Source: an uncultured Lachnospiraceae bacterium (lineage in GTDB: Bacteria; Bacillota_A; Clostridia; Lachnospirales; Lachnospiraceae). From it: a stretch of 46,941 nucleotides of DNA. The stretch covers positions 1 to 46,941 of the forward strand of contig CAJLNC010000010.1 of assembly GCA_905207905.1 (NCBI GenBank), written 5' to 3'. Every line of letters begins with the position of its first letter. The first letter of the stretch is position 1. Positions 27,776 through 35,720 of the stretch are shown here, one piece after another. Below the pieces are notes generated by a model, which was not told the DNA's origin, made no database searches, and saw only the letters and a program-made list of their open reading frames with translations. The translations under genes were made by a program, and so were the position numbers.

Positions 27776-29260
27776 TTACTGTCTCTGTTCCCTTTTAACA
27801 GGCTTCTTCATCGTCACCAGGAAAATAGCCGCTAAAAGTGCCACTGCAAAAATCATCCAAGGGATCTGAACGCCTCGTCCCTGGGGAGCAAAGAAATCCC
27901 AGTAACCCTTTAAGTACACCACCACTACGATAAGCGGCAAAATCCAGGTCATATAAAAACGCATGATATTGGATCCTGGAAACTTTAACCCCTCTCCTGT
28001 GTTGGCCTCTTTCAGGAATTTTCCCCACCCCCAGCCATTTTTCTTCACGCAGAACAGCACAAATACCATACTGCCCAGAGGAAGCAGATTGTAGGATACC
28101 AGGAAATCCTCCACATCCATCAAAGTGGTTCCCGGTCCCATTAACTGAATACCGCTTAACACGTTAAAGCCCAGAACAGCAGGAAGAGACAGCACAATGA
28201 TCAGAACAAAGTTCACCAGCACCGCTTTCTTTCTCTCCCACCCCAGCATATCTATATAGAAGGAAATAATATTCTCAAACACTGCGATCACTGTGGTGAG
28301 CGCCGCAAAGGACATGAACACAAAGAAACAGGTCCCCCAGATTCTTCCTCCGGCCATGTTGTTAAACACATTGGGAAGGGTAATGAACAGAAGAGACGGA
28401 CCGGCACCCGGTTCTACCCCAAAGGCAAAGCAGGCCGGAATAATGATAAAGCCTGCCATCAAAGCCACAAAAGTATCCAGCAGAATGATACTCACCGACT
28501 CTCCAGTAAGGCTTCTGTCCTTCTTGGTATAGCTTCCAAAAATAGCCATGGCTCCAATGCCAAGACTCAGGGTAAAAAACGCCTGAGACATGGCTGCATA
28601 CACCGCAGTTCCCACGCCCCGTTCTGCCACCAGCTGAAAATCCGGTATCAGATAAAACCTAACTCCCTCCATAGCGCCCGGAAGAAACACCGAATGTACC
28701 GCCAACACCACCATCAGCACAATGAGAATGCTCATCATCACTTTGGTCACTTTCTCAATACCGTTCTTCAGCCCCAGCACGCACACCAGAAAGGAAATCA
28801 CCACTGCAATCACCATCCACAGAGTCATGGTAGGAGCAGAACCCAGCATATTGTTAAAGGCCGCTTCCACGCCGGCCCCATCAAGTCCGGCCAATTCTCC
28901 CGCAGCAGTCCGGTAAACATAATACATCATCCACCCTGCCACCATGGTGTAAAACATCATCAGAAGATAGCATCCCAGAATACTGATCCATTTCAGATGA
29001 TGCCACCTGGTTCCCTTTGGCTCCAGGGCTTCAAAGCCGGTTGCCATACTTTTTCCGCTTCCACGCCCAATGGCAAACTCCGTCACCATAATAGGCAATC
29101 CCATGATCACCAGAAAGACCAGGTAAATAGCTACAAAGGCTGCTCCCCCATACTGGCCACAGATATAGGGAAATTTCCAGACATTCCCGATACCGATGGC
29201 ACATCCCGCAGACACCAGGATAAATCCCAGCCGGGAGCCGAATTTTTCTCTCTCTTTCAT
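27776..29260 (-). CDS. Sodium-dependent transporter, NSS/SNF family
   Basis: The protein has 494 residues with about eleven to twelve membrane segments. The N-terminal segment has the family signature (RLGFILVSAGCAIGIGNVWKF, in part) including the unwound glycine-rich TM1 region that binds sodium and substrate. These symporters import amino acids or related amines with sodium. I start at the ATG after GAGGAGTGAATGT; a GTG five codons upstream falls in that site. It is a single gene with its own promoter and terminator. The substrate cannot be inferred. Confidence 0.93.
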   Translation of the reverse strand: MKEREKFGSRLGFILVSAGCAIGIGNVWKFPYICGQYGGAAFVAIYLVFLVIMGLPIMVTEFAIGRGSGKSMATGFEALEPKGTRWHHLKWISILGCYLLMMFYTMVAGWMMYYVYRTAAGELAGLDGAGVEAAFNNMLGSAPTMTLWMVIAVVISFLVCVLGLKNGIEKVTKVMMSILIVLMVVLAVHSVFLPGAMEGVRFYLIPDFQLVAERGVGTAVYAAMSQAFFTLSLGIGAMAIFGSYTKKDRSLTGESVSIILLDTFVALMAGFIIIPACFAFGVEPGAGPSLLFITLPNVFNNMAGGRIWGTCFFVFMSFAALTTVIAVFENIISFYIDMLGWERKKAVLVNFVLIIVLSLPAVLGFNVLSGIQLMGPGTTLMDVEDFLVSYNLLPLGSMVFVLFCVKKNGWGWGKFLKEANTGEGLKFPGSNIMRFYMTWILPLIVVVVYLKGYWDFFAPQGRGVQIPWMIFAVALLAAIFLVTMKKPVKREQRQ

Positions 29261-29316
29261 ACATTCACTCCTCACCTTTCGCTTTTCTTTCGTTATTGCT
29301 GTGCGAAATCTTTAAA

Positions 29317-29346
29317 AGTATATCATATAATACCAGACAGATACAA
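29317..29346 (-). promoter_or_regulatory. Candidate promoter of the symporter gene
   Basis: Minus-strand TTGTAT (29341-29346) and TATACT (29317-29322) lie 18 bases apart. Confidence 0.5.
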
Positions 29347-29459
29347 GAACAATCAGCAAAACGGCAGAAGAACGTCACTGCAAGAACCGGTTTCCAGAAT
29401 GAACATTGCTCTTTTACATAGGATTTCACTGTTTCTTTTAAAAGTTCCCTAAAATCTTC

Positions 29460-29489
29460 TTGACGCAGACTGTCCGGCCGTTGTACTGT
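29460..29489 (+). promoter_or_regulatory. Candidate promoter of the ABC exporter genes
   Basis: TTGACG (29460-29465) and TACTGT (29484-29489) lie 18 bases apart, about 50 bases before the ATPase start. Confidence 0.4.
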
Positions 29490-29541
29490 TTAGATTAAGA
29501 CGAAAAATAATCAGGATTATCCGTACAGGAGGACACAAACT

Positions 29542-30234
29542 ATGTTGTTGGAATGCCAAAATCTCACAAAATCCTATTCTTCCAAAATTGCTGTAAACCG
29601 GCTGAATCTTACCCTGGAATCCGGCCGGGTCTATGCCCTCTTAGGCCCTAATGGAAGCGGAAAGACCACTTTCATGAAAATGGCGGCCGGTCTTGTAAAA
29701 CCCACCGGCGGCAGCCTCCTCTATGAAGGCCATCCCATTGGGATTTATTCCAAGTCCCACATCGCCTATATGCCCACCGAAAGTTTTTTCTACTCCTACA
29801 TGACAGGGACGGATGCAGGCAATTACTATCAGGATTTCTTTTCGGATTTTGATGTCCAAAAGTATTTCCGCCTTCTGGAAACTATGAATCTGGACCCTGC
29901 TCAGAAAGTAACAAAAATGTCCTCCGGTATGATGGCTAAATTAAAAATCGCTCTCACCCTATCCCGCAATGCAAGGCTGGTGATGCTGGATGAACCTTTA
30001 AACGGCATTGACATTGTGGCCAGAGACAAGATCGTGGCTACCATACTGGAATCCTTCTCGCCGGAAAAGACCTTTGTCCTCTCCAGCCATCTGGTGGATG
30101 AACTGGAAAAAATCATTGATCACGCCATCTTTATCAAGGATGGGGAACTGGTGATGGAAGGCCCGGCAGAGCAGCTGCGAAGAGAACAGGGCAAATCCAT
30201 TGTTGCTCTGTACCGGGAAATTTATGCGGAGTAA
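29542..30234 (+). CDS. ABC transporter ATP-binding protein
   Basis: The protein has 230 residues and a single nucleotide-binding domain. Walker A is GPNGSGKTT (about residue 35). The signature motif is the divergent MSSGMMAKL, and Walker B with the catalytic Glu is LVMLDEPLNGID. The switch His is in VLSSHLVDEL. It belongs to the group resembling the YtrB/EcsA exporters, usually controlled by a GntR regulator, but none is adjacent here. RBS AGGAGG. It pairs with the membrane protein that follows 135 bases later. Confidence 0.92.
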   Translation: MLLECQNLTKSYSSKIAVNRLNLTLESGRVYALLGPNGSGKTTFMKMAAGLVKPTGGSLLYEGHPIGIYSKSHIAYMPTESFFYSYMTGTDAGNYYQDFFSDFDVQKYFRLLETMNLDPAQKVTKMSSGMMAKLKIALTLSRNARLVMLDEPLNGIDIVARDKIVATILESFSPEKTFVLSSHLVDELEKIIDHAIFIKDGELVMEGPAEQLRREQGKSIVALYREIYAE

Positions 30235-30369
30235 GCCCTTACTCTGAAACTTGTTCCGAAACCTTTTTAAATCACGCTTCTATCTAGCCTTCCTAGATAA
30301 CCGTAAGGCCGGATCCTTTTCAAAATTTATTTTTATCCATTCATATTTTACATTTTTAGGAGAACCATT

Positions 30370-31137
30370 ATGTTAAAATTAATCAAATATGAGTTTCGCA
30401 AAAATCGTTCCATCCTGCTGGCCATCGCAGGGATTCTGGCACTGCTCCAAGGGTATTTTCTTTACAGTCTTTTTATGAAAAAAGATTCTTCCGACATAGC
30501 CGTTTCCTTAGTCCTGCTGCTCCTTCTGGCCTGGGCCTGCTTCTTTATGATCTTCATACTGGCCATCACCAACTACTCTCGGGAACTAAACTCCAAGAGC
30601 AGCTACCTGATCTTTATGACTCCTAATTCCAGCTATACCATTATCTTTTCCAAGATGCTCACCACTCTGCTCCAGGGAATCCTTCTGCTGGCGGCAGGCA
30701 GCTTTCTTGGATGGCTGGATATTACCCTGGGACATATGGTATACCCGGAGCTGGAAGATTTTTCCACGCTCTTTGAGCAATTTCTGCTCTCCGTAGGTAT
30801 TCCTGTGCCGGAGCTGCTTCTGAATCTGCTCACAGGAGCCCTGGCTTTCCTGATCCTGTTTTTCGCCACCATCTCCACCATTTACCTGGCGGTCACCTTA
30901 AGCACCACCTTTCTGCAGAACAGCAAGCTGAAGCATGTAATCAGCGTGATTCTCTTTCTCGCCATCAACTGGATCTCCACCAAGATCATGAACCTGCTTC
31001 CAGTTCTGATAGAAAACCCGCAATCCATGACAGAAAGTTTATTTGCCATCCTTCCCATCATTTTGTTTAACCTGGCAGTGCTGGTGACCTGCACCTGGCT
31101 TTCCGGCTTTCTTCTTGAGAAAAAAGTATCCCTGTAG
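30370..31137 (+). CDS. ABC-2 type membrane protein
   Basis: The protein has 255 residues. Six hydrophobic segments can be seen (about 17-35, 44-68, 98-120, 150-178, 190-212 and 228-250), with the N-terminal amphipathic stretch (MLKLIKYEFRKNRSIL) typical of ABC-2 permeases. It is almost certainly the channel partner of the preceding ATPase. The cargo is unknown; relatives export peptides, antimicrobials or lipids. RBS AGGAGA. Confidence 0.85.
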   Translation: MLKLIKYEFRKNRSILLAIAGILALLQGYFLYSLFMKKDSSDIAVSLVLLLLLAWACFFMIFILAITNYSRELNSKSSYLIFMTPNSSYTIIFSKMLTTLLQGILLLAAGSFLGWLDITLGHMVYPELEDFSTLFEQFLLSVGIPVPELLLNLLTGALAFLILFFATISTIYLAVTLSTTFLQNSKLKHVISVILFLAINWISTKIMNLLPVLIENPQSMTESLFAILPIILFNLAVLVTCTWLSGFLLEKKVSL

Positions 31138-31220
31138 ATCCTGGCTCCTCCATTTCCCGCATCTGCTCTTCTGTTGGCTGGTCGAAAAGGATCCTTGCCA
31201 AAGCCCAGTCTCTGATAAAT

Positions 31221-31341
31221 AAGGGATGTTGGAAAATACAAATCCCGATGGATTTTCGGGTGATTTTTCTCCGAAAGCATGTTCGTTTTCAGAAAAAATC
31301 ACCCGAAAGGATATCATCGGTGATAGTTCCACACATCCCTT
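31221..31341. repeat. 121-bp nested imperfect palindrome
   Basis: Two arms of about 60 bases are inverted copies with scattered mismatches. Outer pairs are AAGGGATGT/ACATCCCTT, middle pairs CCGATG/CATCGG, and inner pairs TCGGGTGATTTTT/AAAAATCACCCGA. It lies about 85 bases after the ABC membrane protein gene and is followed by a T-rich stretch (TTTTGTTTCTT). It could be a large terminator, a structured RNA or a small MITE-like mobile repeat. The remaining gap up to 31594 is A+T rich with short TTTTGATA-type repeats near 31410 and no gene. Confidence 0.6.
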
Positions 31342-31594
31342 TTGTTTCTTAATTAGAATTATCTTCCGTAGCCACTGGGCAATCCTGCGAACGCTTTGTT
31401 TTGATAGCACATTTTGATAACACAGCTTTCCTCGGAATGGTCCACCCCTGTGGCTGCGCATTCTTAATTTATTCCGCATCCTATATGCAACAATTTGTTG
31501 CTTTTTCTGTTTTTGTATTCACTTTGTTTCCACTAATTTATTAATAACAAATTATTGATATAATAACTCAAGTTTTTCAGGAGGTATATCAATA

Positions 31595-31939
31595 ATGGAA
31601 AATGTTCTTCCACGCAAAATCCGCTGCTTAAGAAAACAGGCCGGTCTGACTCAGGAGGATGTGGCAAAGCGACTGGATATCCGGCGACAAACTTACTGCA
31701 ACTACGAAAACGGCTCCCGCAGCCTTCCCATAGAAACCATCGTCTTACTATCCGATTACTTTCACGTATCTGTAGACTATCTGGTAAAAGAGGGCGTCCC
31801 TCTTTCCCCACCTCCCAGTCCAGGCAATGAGCAGGAGTCCCGGTTTCTCACCTCCTTTCGCGCGCTCTCTGAACAGGGACAGAAACAGGTACTCCAATTT
31901 ATCCAATTTCAATTACAGCTCTCCTCCTTTCCAGGATAG
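31595..31939 (+). CDS. XRE-family HTH regulator
   Basis: The protein has 114 residues. Residues 5-60 form an XRE helix-turn-helix (AGLTQEDVAKRLDIRRQTYC), followed by the typical SVDYLVKEG and a short C-terminal helix (LSEQGQKQVLQFIQFQL). RBS AGGAGG. It is a stand-alone small regulator in a region with other accessory genes; its target is unknown. It converges on the DUF4179 gene. Confidence 0.8.
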   Translation: MENVLPRKIRCLRKQAGLTQEDVAKRLDIRRQTYCNYENGSRSLPIETIVLLSDYFHVSVDYLVKEGVPLSPPPSPGNEQESRFLTSFRALSEQGQKQVLQFIQFQLQLSSFPG

Positions 31940-32191
31940 CCTGTCTCATCTTATCGGATAAAATCAATCCCGTTCCTTTACTCTAAGAAAAGTATAATCC
32001 TTTTTGCAAACTGTGACATTGCATTTTCTTTTTTTCAACACCCCTTCTAATTTTTAAATTTTTATCACGCTATCATTTATAAATATGGTATACTGGCCAG
32101 ACATAGCCAAAAGTTTTCTTCTCTAAACAGCAGTAAAAAAATTCGTTCTGCAGGCATCTCCGCTTGCGGCAGCTTGAGAACCCCTATCTTG

Positions 32192-33202
32192 CTAATTTTC
32201 TATCGGAAATGTAACCTGCCAGTTTCCTTTTATAGGATCGGCATGGCAGATCCAAAATTCTCCCCACACTTCATACTCACTTAACTCTCCTGGAGACACT
32301 TCAAAGACATATTCTTCATAGCTGTCCTTTCCGCTTTCATCCCAAAAAGCGGAATGATACTGGTAGTCGATCCTTTCTCCCTTCTGATTTTTCAGATAGA
32401 GCAAGCCATGATTATCCGTTTCAAGGACATCTTCAAATCGGATCTGTATATGCAGCCCATCCTCTTCCAGTCCATAGCCGGTCAGAGCAACCCCCTCTTC
32501 CAGGATAACTCCCCGCTCCTCATCCGGTTCCATAAATTTCAAGTCCTTCCATTTCTCAGGATCTGCCTCATCTCCGCTGAAGCCTCTGACATTTGGATTC
32601 TTCTTAAACTGGTCGATCACCGATACCTTTTTTAAATCTACTCCTTCCAGTTCTGAAACACTGTGCTTTTTTCCGCTTCGGATTTCCCGAACAGAAAAAG
32701 TAATCTTATCTCCCGGAATCAGCAGTTGATCCATCTGTTTAATTTCCAGCATAAAAATTGCGGCTTGGGCCTCCTCATCATATTCAATGAAAAAGCAGCC
32801 TCCGGTTTGATCATACGGCGTATGAATGCTGTAGCTGTCAAATAAATCTGTGGTCTCATCAATACGATTTCCCTCCGTATCCTGCACAGACACCAAAACC
32901 CCTGCCTTATCCCCCTTAACCTCCGCTCCTATAACCTGCATTTTAATTCCTTTATCTTCACAGGAAACATTGATCGGTTTTAATTTTTGAGCAATCTCCG
33001 GGGAAACTGCATATAGCAATTCGTATAAAATTCCGTTGTCTGCAGATGCTAAAACCGGAAAACCAACTCCGCAGAAGAGACAAAAACCTGCTGCCGCCCA
33101 TCTCCTCCACTGACTCCGTTTTCCTGCTCTGCAGGTGTCTGCTTCCTCCAGGTAGGCCGGCTTAATCCCTGATATTCCATAATACAAATCCTCTTTTCTC
33201 AT
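32192..33202 (-). CDS. DUF4179-like membrane protein, probable anti-sigma partner
   Basis: The protein has 336 residues. A cytoplasmic N-terminus of about 37 residues is followed by one membrane segment (WAAAGFCLFCGVGFPVLASA). The rest is a large extracytoplasmic domain beginning LLYAVSPEIAQKLKPINVSCEDKG (in part), a pattern I associate with DUF4179 proteins. It starts 16 bases after the ECF sigma gene stop, in one operon. The single-span layout and position fit an anti-sigma factor or signal receptor holding the sigma factor at the membrane. The ATG chosen follows AAAGGAG; the longer frame overlaps the sigma gene. Confidence 0.7.
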   Translation of the reverse strand: MRKEDLYYGISGIKPAYLEEADTCRAGKRSQWRRWAAAGFCLFCGVGFPVLASADNGILYELLYAVSPEIAQKLKPINVSCEDKGIKMQVIGAEVKGDKAGVLVSVQDTEGNRIDETTDLFDSYSIHTPYDQTGGCFFIEYDEEAQAAIFMLEIKQMDQLLIPGDKITFSVREIRSGKKHSVSELEGVDLKKVSVIDQFKKNPNVRGFSGDEADPEKWKDLKFMEPDEERGVILEEGVALTGYGLEEDGLHIQIRFEDVLETDNHGLLYLKNQKGERIDYQYHSAFWDESGKDSYEEYVFEVSPGELSEYEVWGEFWICHADPIKGNWQVTFPIEN

Positions 33203-33218
33203 ATCCCCGCTCTCCTTT

Positions 33219-33776
33219 CTATATCCACACCCCATTTTGTTCTAAAAACACTTTTAACTTTTTTCTTAATTTCATCATTCTCTGTGCCATCTGATTTTCC
33301 GTACACCACTCTTCTGCTGCCAATTTCTTCACAGATTCACCATAATAATATCGCTTCACAAAAAGTACCCGATCTTCTTTTTTCAAACTGCCTAACCAGC
33401 TGTTGATCAGCTCAGCCAGCTGATAATGATCAAACTTTTCCTCCAGGCTAAACGGTGAGGGAATGCACTCTTCCAGTTCATCAAAGATCACTTCCAGTCC
33501 TCTGTACCTTTTTTTCGCATGATTAACCCGGTACAGGCTGATGGCCTGATCTCTGACAAGCTTTCCAAGAAATGCCTTTAATGATACCGGAATAATCGGC
33601 GGAATCTTATTCCAAGACGCATTCCAAACATCATTCACACACTCTTCTGCATCCTCCCTAACTGAAAGGATATTTTGGGCAATGCGAAAGCAATATGCTC
33701 CGTATTTCTTTTGTATTTCTTCCAAACCTTTTTCATCTCTCTGAAGATACCATTTAATAATTTGTTCATCTTCCAC
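33219..33776 (-). CDS. ECF-type RNA polymerase sigma factor
   Basis: The protein has 185 residues. Region 2 (FRIAQNILSVREDAEECVND and the following VWNASW) and region 4 (LKKEDRVLFVKRYYYGESVK, then AAEEWCTENQMAQRMMKLRKKL) are both clear, with no region 3. I start at a GTG because GGAAAGGAG lies seven bases upstream; the longer frame would begin at a TTG inside that site. It is cotranscribed with the DUF4179-like gene. It is probably released in response to an envelope signal. Confidence 0.85.
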   Translation of the reverse strand: MEDEQIIKWYLQRDEKGLEEIQKKYGAYCFRIAQNILSVREDAEECVNDVWNASWNKIPPIIPVSLKAFLGKLVRDQAISLYRVNHAKKRYRGLEVIFDELEECIPSPFSLEEKFDHYQLAELINSWLGSLKKEDRVLFVKRYYYGESVKKLAAEEWCTENQMAQRMMKLRKKLKVFLEQNGVWI

Positions 33777-33913
33777 CTGTCTTCTCCTTTCCAAAGACTC
33801 TGTAATTGTTTAAAATCTGCTCATCCCACTCATAAAATCCTCTGTGAATATTCTTTAAAAGCACGCCCATTCTTCAAAATCTGTACTGACTAAAATCAAC
33901 GGTCTCCCAAAGA

Positions 33914-34042
33914 TTATTCAAAATCTCTCAAATATTCCATCTTCATATCATTTTTCATTTCATCCAAAGTCTCATCGCTATGCAAAACCTCCCCGGCAAA
34001 TTTAACACACCTCCAAATAATTATCCCATTAAATTTAACTGC
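33914..34042 (-). pseudogene. Possible gene remnant (C-terminal fragment)
   Basis: A minus-strand frame without a start codon reads ...FAGEVLHSDETLDEMKNDMK... and ends with LRDFE and a TAA. Its composition is protein-like (acidic, helical, no low-complexity A/T artefact), unlike its surroundings. It may be the tail of a lost small protein, for example an antitoxin-type helix, but no family is recognised. Confidence 0.25.
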
Positions 34043-34127
34043 TTACCTATCCAGCCGCAAATTTTTCAAAAATATTGCATTTTTCTGTTTTTTCAATACC
34101 CAAAATTGTTATAGCAACCTGAATATT

Positions 34128-34220
34128 TTAATCTATTTTCCCTTTCACTTTACAACTTTTTCTACGATACTTTTTTTGCGTTTGCACAAACTGATTATCT
34201 TAATCTATTTTCCCTTTCAC
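34128..34220. repeat. Pair of identical 21-bp direct repeats
   Basis: The 21 bases at 34128-34148 recur exactly at 34200-34220, separated by 51 bases. The core is CTATTTTCCCTTTCAC. Only two copies are present, so this is not a CRISPR array. It could be a regulator-binding pair or a duplication scar. Confidence 0.5.
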
Positions 34221-34803
34221 ATCACCTAAAAACAGCCGCTTCATCACCTATTCATAGCAGAAAGCACCCCATGCTCGTAATCCTAGTGCTTTTCAACTTC
34301 AGCATGCATTTAAAATTAGCATCAACAAACAAAGAGTCGCTCACTTTGACACCGGATGTCTATTGGCTTTTCTGCCTCATCCTCAATCCTCTTATGCCTA
34401 ATATTTTTTTATCAACCACTTTAAAAATCCGTAAAATCTCAATAAGCCAAGCTCTGCAAATCCAAAACAGGATCTCACTTCCGACAGGGTCCTTAAACAA
34501 CGCTAACAGGATGGCATCCGGCACGCAAAATAAATGTAACAGAACCAAAAAACAAAAGCGATCTGCCCCTGTTATCCTTTGCACACTGATTCCCATCTTA
34601 CGATTTGCCTTGTGCACGGGTAGCATTCCTTCATAAATATATAAATACAAAAAAACAGTTTTTATTTGCAAAGTATAATATTGCTTTAGCAATCTTATAA
34701 ATTGTTTATTTTTCCGTTCAAAATAGTTACACTAACGCCAACAGCAAGATTAAAGCACGCAAATCGAAAAATCCTTCCGTTTGAAAAAAGAAAGGAGACA
34801 CCT

Positions 34804-35034
34804 ATGACCGAAAAACGCAAACGACAGTACCAGAAGCTTTCTTTGAATGTCTCCTATTATCGAAAACTAAAAGGCATCTCTCAGCTGGAGCTGGCCGAGT
34901 CTGTAAATCTAAGCCGTACCCATATCAGCAATCTGGAAGCTCCCAATATGCCGGTTTCTATTTCCCTTGAAAAACTGATGGACATTGCTGATGTGCTTGA
35001 CATCCCCATAAAAGATCTTTTTGACTTCCGATAG
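34804..35034 (+). CDS. Small XRE-family HTH regulator
   Basis: The protein has 76 residues and is almost entirely a helix-turn-helix domain (LKGISQLELAESVNLSRTHI, then SNLEAPNM and an LEKLMDIADVLDIPIKDLF tail). I start at the ATG after GAAAGGAGACACCT; the frame is open further upstream without a site. Such minimal regulators are typical of mobile elements and toxin-antitoxin or phage-like modules. It lies directly before a broken transposase, which fits an accessory origin. Confidence 0.75.
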   Translation: MTEKRKRQYQKLSLNVSYYRKLKGISQLELAESVNLSRTHISNLEAPNMPVSISLEKLMDIADVLDIPIKDLFDFR

Positions 35035-35117
35035 AGCTGGTACGAACCAAACGATAGAAGCGTACCTCTGCCTGCCTTCTATCATCAGAACTAATATCCA
35101 GGACACTGGAGCCTCTG

Positions 35118-35503
35118 ATGACTGACCTGAAACGCTTATATGCAGCTCCAACGGAAGAGATCGCACTGGCTGAACTGAGCCGCTTTGATGAAAAATGGAG
35201 TGGGAAATACCCTAAGATCGCAAAATCGTGGGAAGCTAACTGGGCGAATCTTTCGACTTATTTCAAGTATCCAGAAGCAGTCCGCCACCTGATCTATACC
35301 ACGAATGCCATCGAGAGATTTAATCGTCAGCTGCGGAAGGTCACAAAATCCAAAACGGTATTCCCTTCGGATGCGCGTCTCTTAAAAATGCTGTATCTGG
35401 CCATGACGGACATTACAAAAAATGGACTGGACACCGGCAGGGTTGGGGATAGATCTATTCGCAGCTGGAGATAGTTTTTGAAGAACGATTATCTGGATGA
35501 TAA
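35118..35503 (+). pseudogene. Truncated, frameshifted IS256-family transposase
   Basis: Only the C-terminal quarter of a mutator/IS256 transposase survives. The LIYTTNAIERFNRQLRKVTK segment carries the final glutamate of the DDE triad, and both aspartates are gone with the missing N-terminus. After MTDITKN the frame is wrong. In the neighbouring frame the family's usual ending continues (KWTGHRQGWG, stop, IYSQLEIVFEERL), so a base was lost in the A run near 35420 and a later TAG interrupts it. It cannot encode an active enzyme. Confidence 0.8.
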
Positions 35504-35570
35504 GCCGTTTCTGGCATGGCAGGGCTGGCTTAGCCAGCCCTGCTTGATATGTCCGGAAACTGCATTATTA

Positions 35571-35608
35571 TACAAACAAGGGCAGAACCTCAAAAATCGG
35601 CTCTGCCC
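35571..35608 (-). terminator. Candidate terminator of the pentose operon
   Basis: A 10-bp stem (35580-35589 with 35599-35608) pairs fully only when read on the minus strand, where the one imperfect position becomes a G-U pair. It is followed there by TTGTTTGT. It lies about 110 bases past the isomerase stop, which fits the end of the minus-strand operon. Confidence 0.5.
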
Positions 35609-35720
35609 AATGTAACTAATGGCATATCTTATATCATTTTTTCAATTTACACAAAAATTGGAACCTGTTGACAAACTCACTTTTTTCCATATTATACTAA
35701 ATAATACTTAAAATTTTCTT

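Larger units (their letters stand above)
33777..34803. other. About 1 kb A+T-rich gap with debris
   Basis: This long stretch lacks a convincing gene. It holds a short coding-like fragment (33914-34042) and a 21-bp direct repeat (34128-34220). It also has a pair of opposed open frames: one on the plus strand (34271-34636, 121 codons) and one on the minus strand (34360-34692, 110 codons, with a hydrophobic middle, LLHLFCVPDAILLALF). Neither has a good ribosome binding site or a recognisable domain. It reads like decayed accessory DNA. Confidence 0.5.
35100..35665 (+). mobile_element. IS256-family insertion sequence remnant
   Basis: This is the 3' part of an IS256-type element. It comprises the transposase C-terminus (next entry), a perfect 12-bp-arm hairpin (35519-35543) and, near 35643-35660, a TTTACACAAAAATTGGA-like sequence resembling the terminal inverted repeat of this family. 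The left end and most of the transposase are missing. Boundaries are approximate. Confidence 0.55.

Noticed and set aside
30882..31479. Minus-strand frames of 132 and 146 codons across the large palindrome
   Set aside because: They run antisense through the ABC membrane protein gene and the palindrome; low-complexity basic peptides without ribosome binding sites.
34128..34220. CRISPR-like repeat pair
   Set aside because: Only two copies, a 51-bp spacer, no palindromic repeat and no cas genes nearby.
34271..34692. Overlapping opposed open frames of 121 and 110 codons
   Set aside because: No ribosome binding site, no recognisable domain and A/T-driven composition, so neither is listed as a gene.
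35519..35543. Perfect GC-rich hairpin as an operon terminator
   Set aside because: It lies inside the IS remnant and has no T run on either side; the hairpin at 35580-35608 fits the operon end better.
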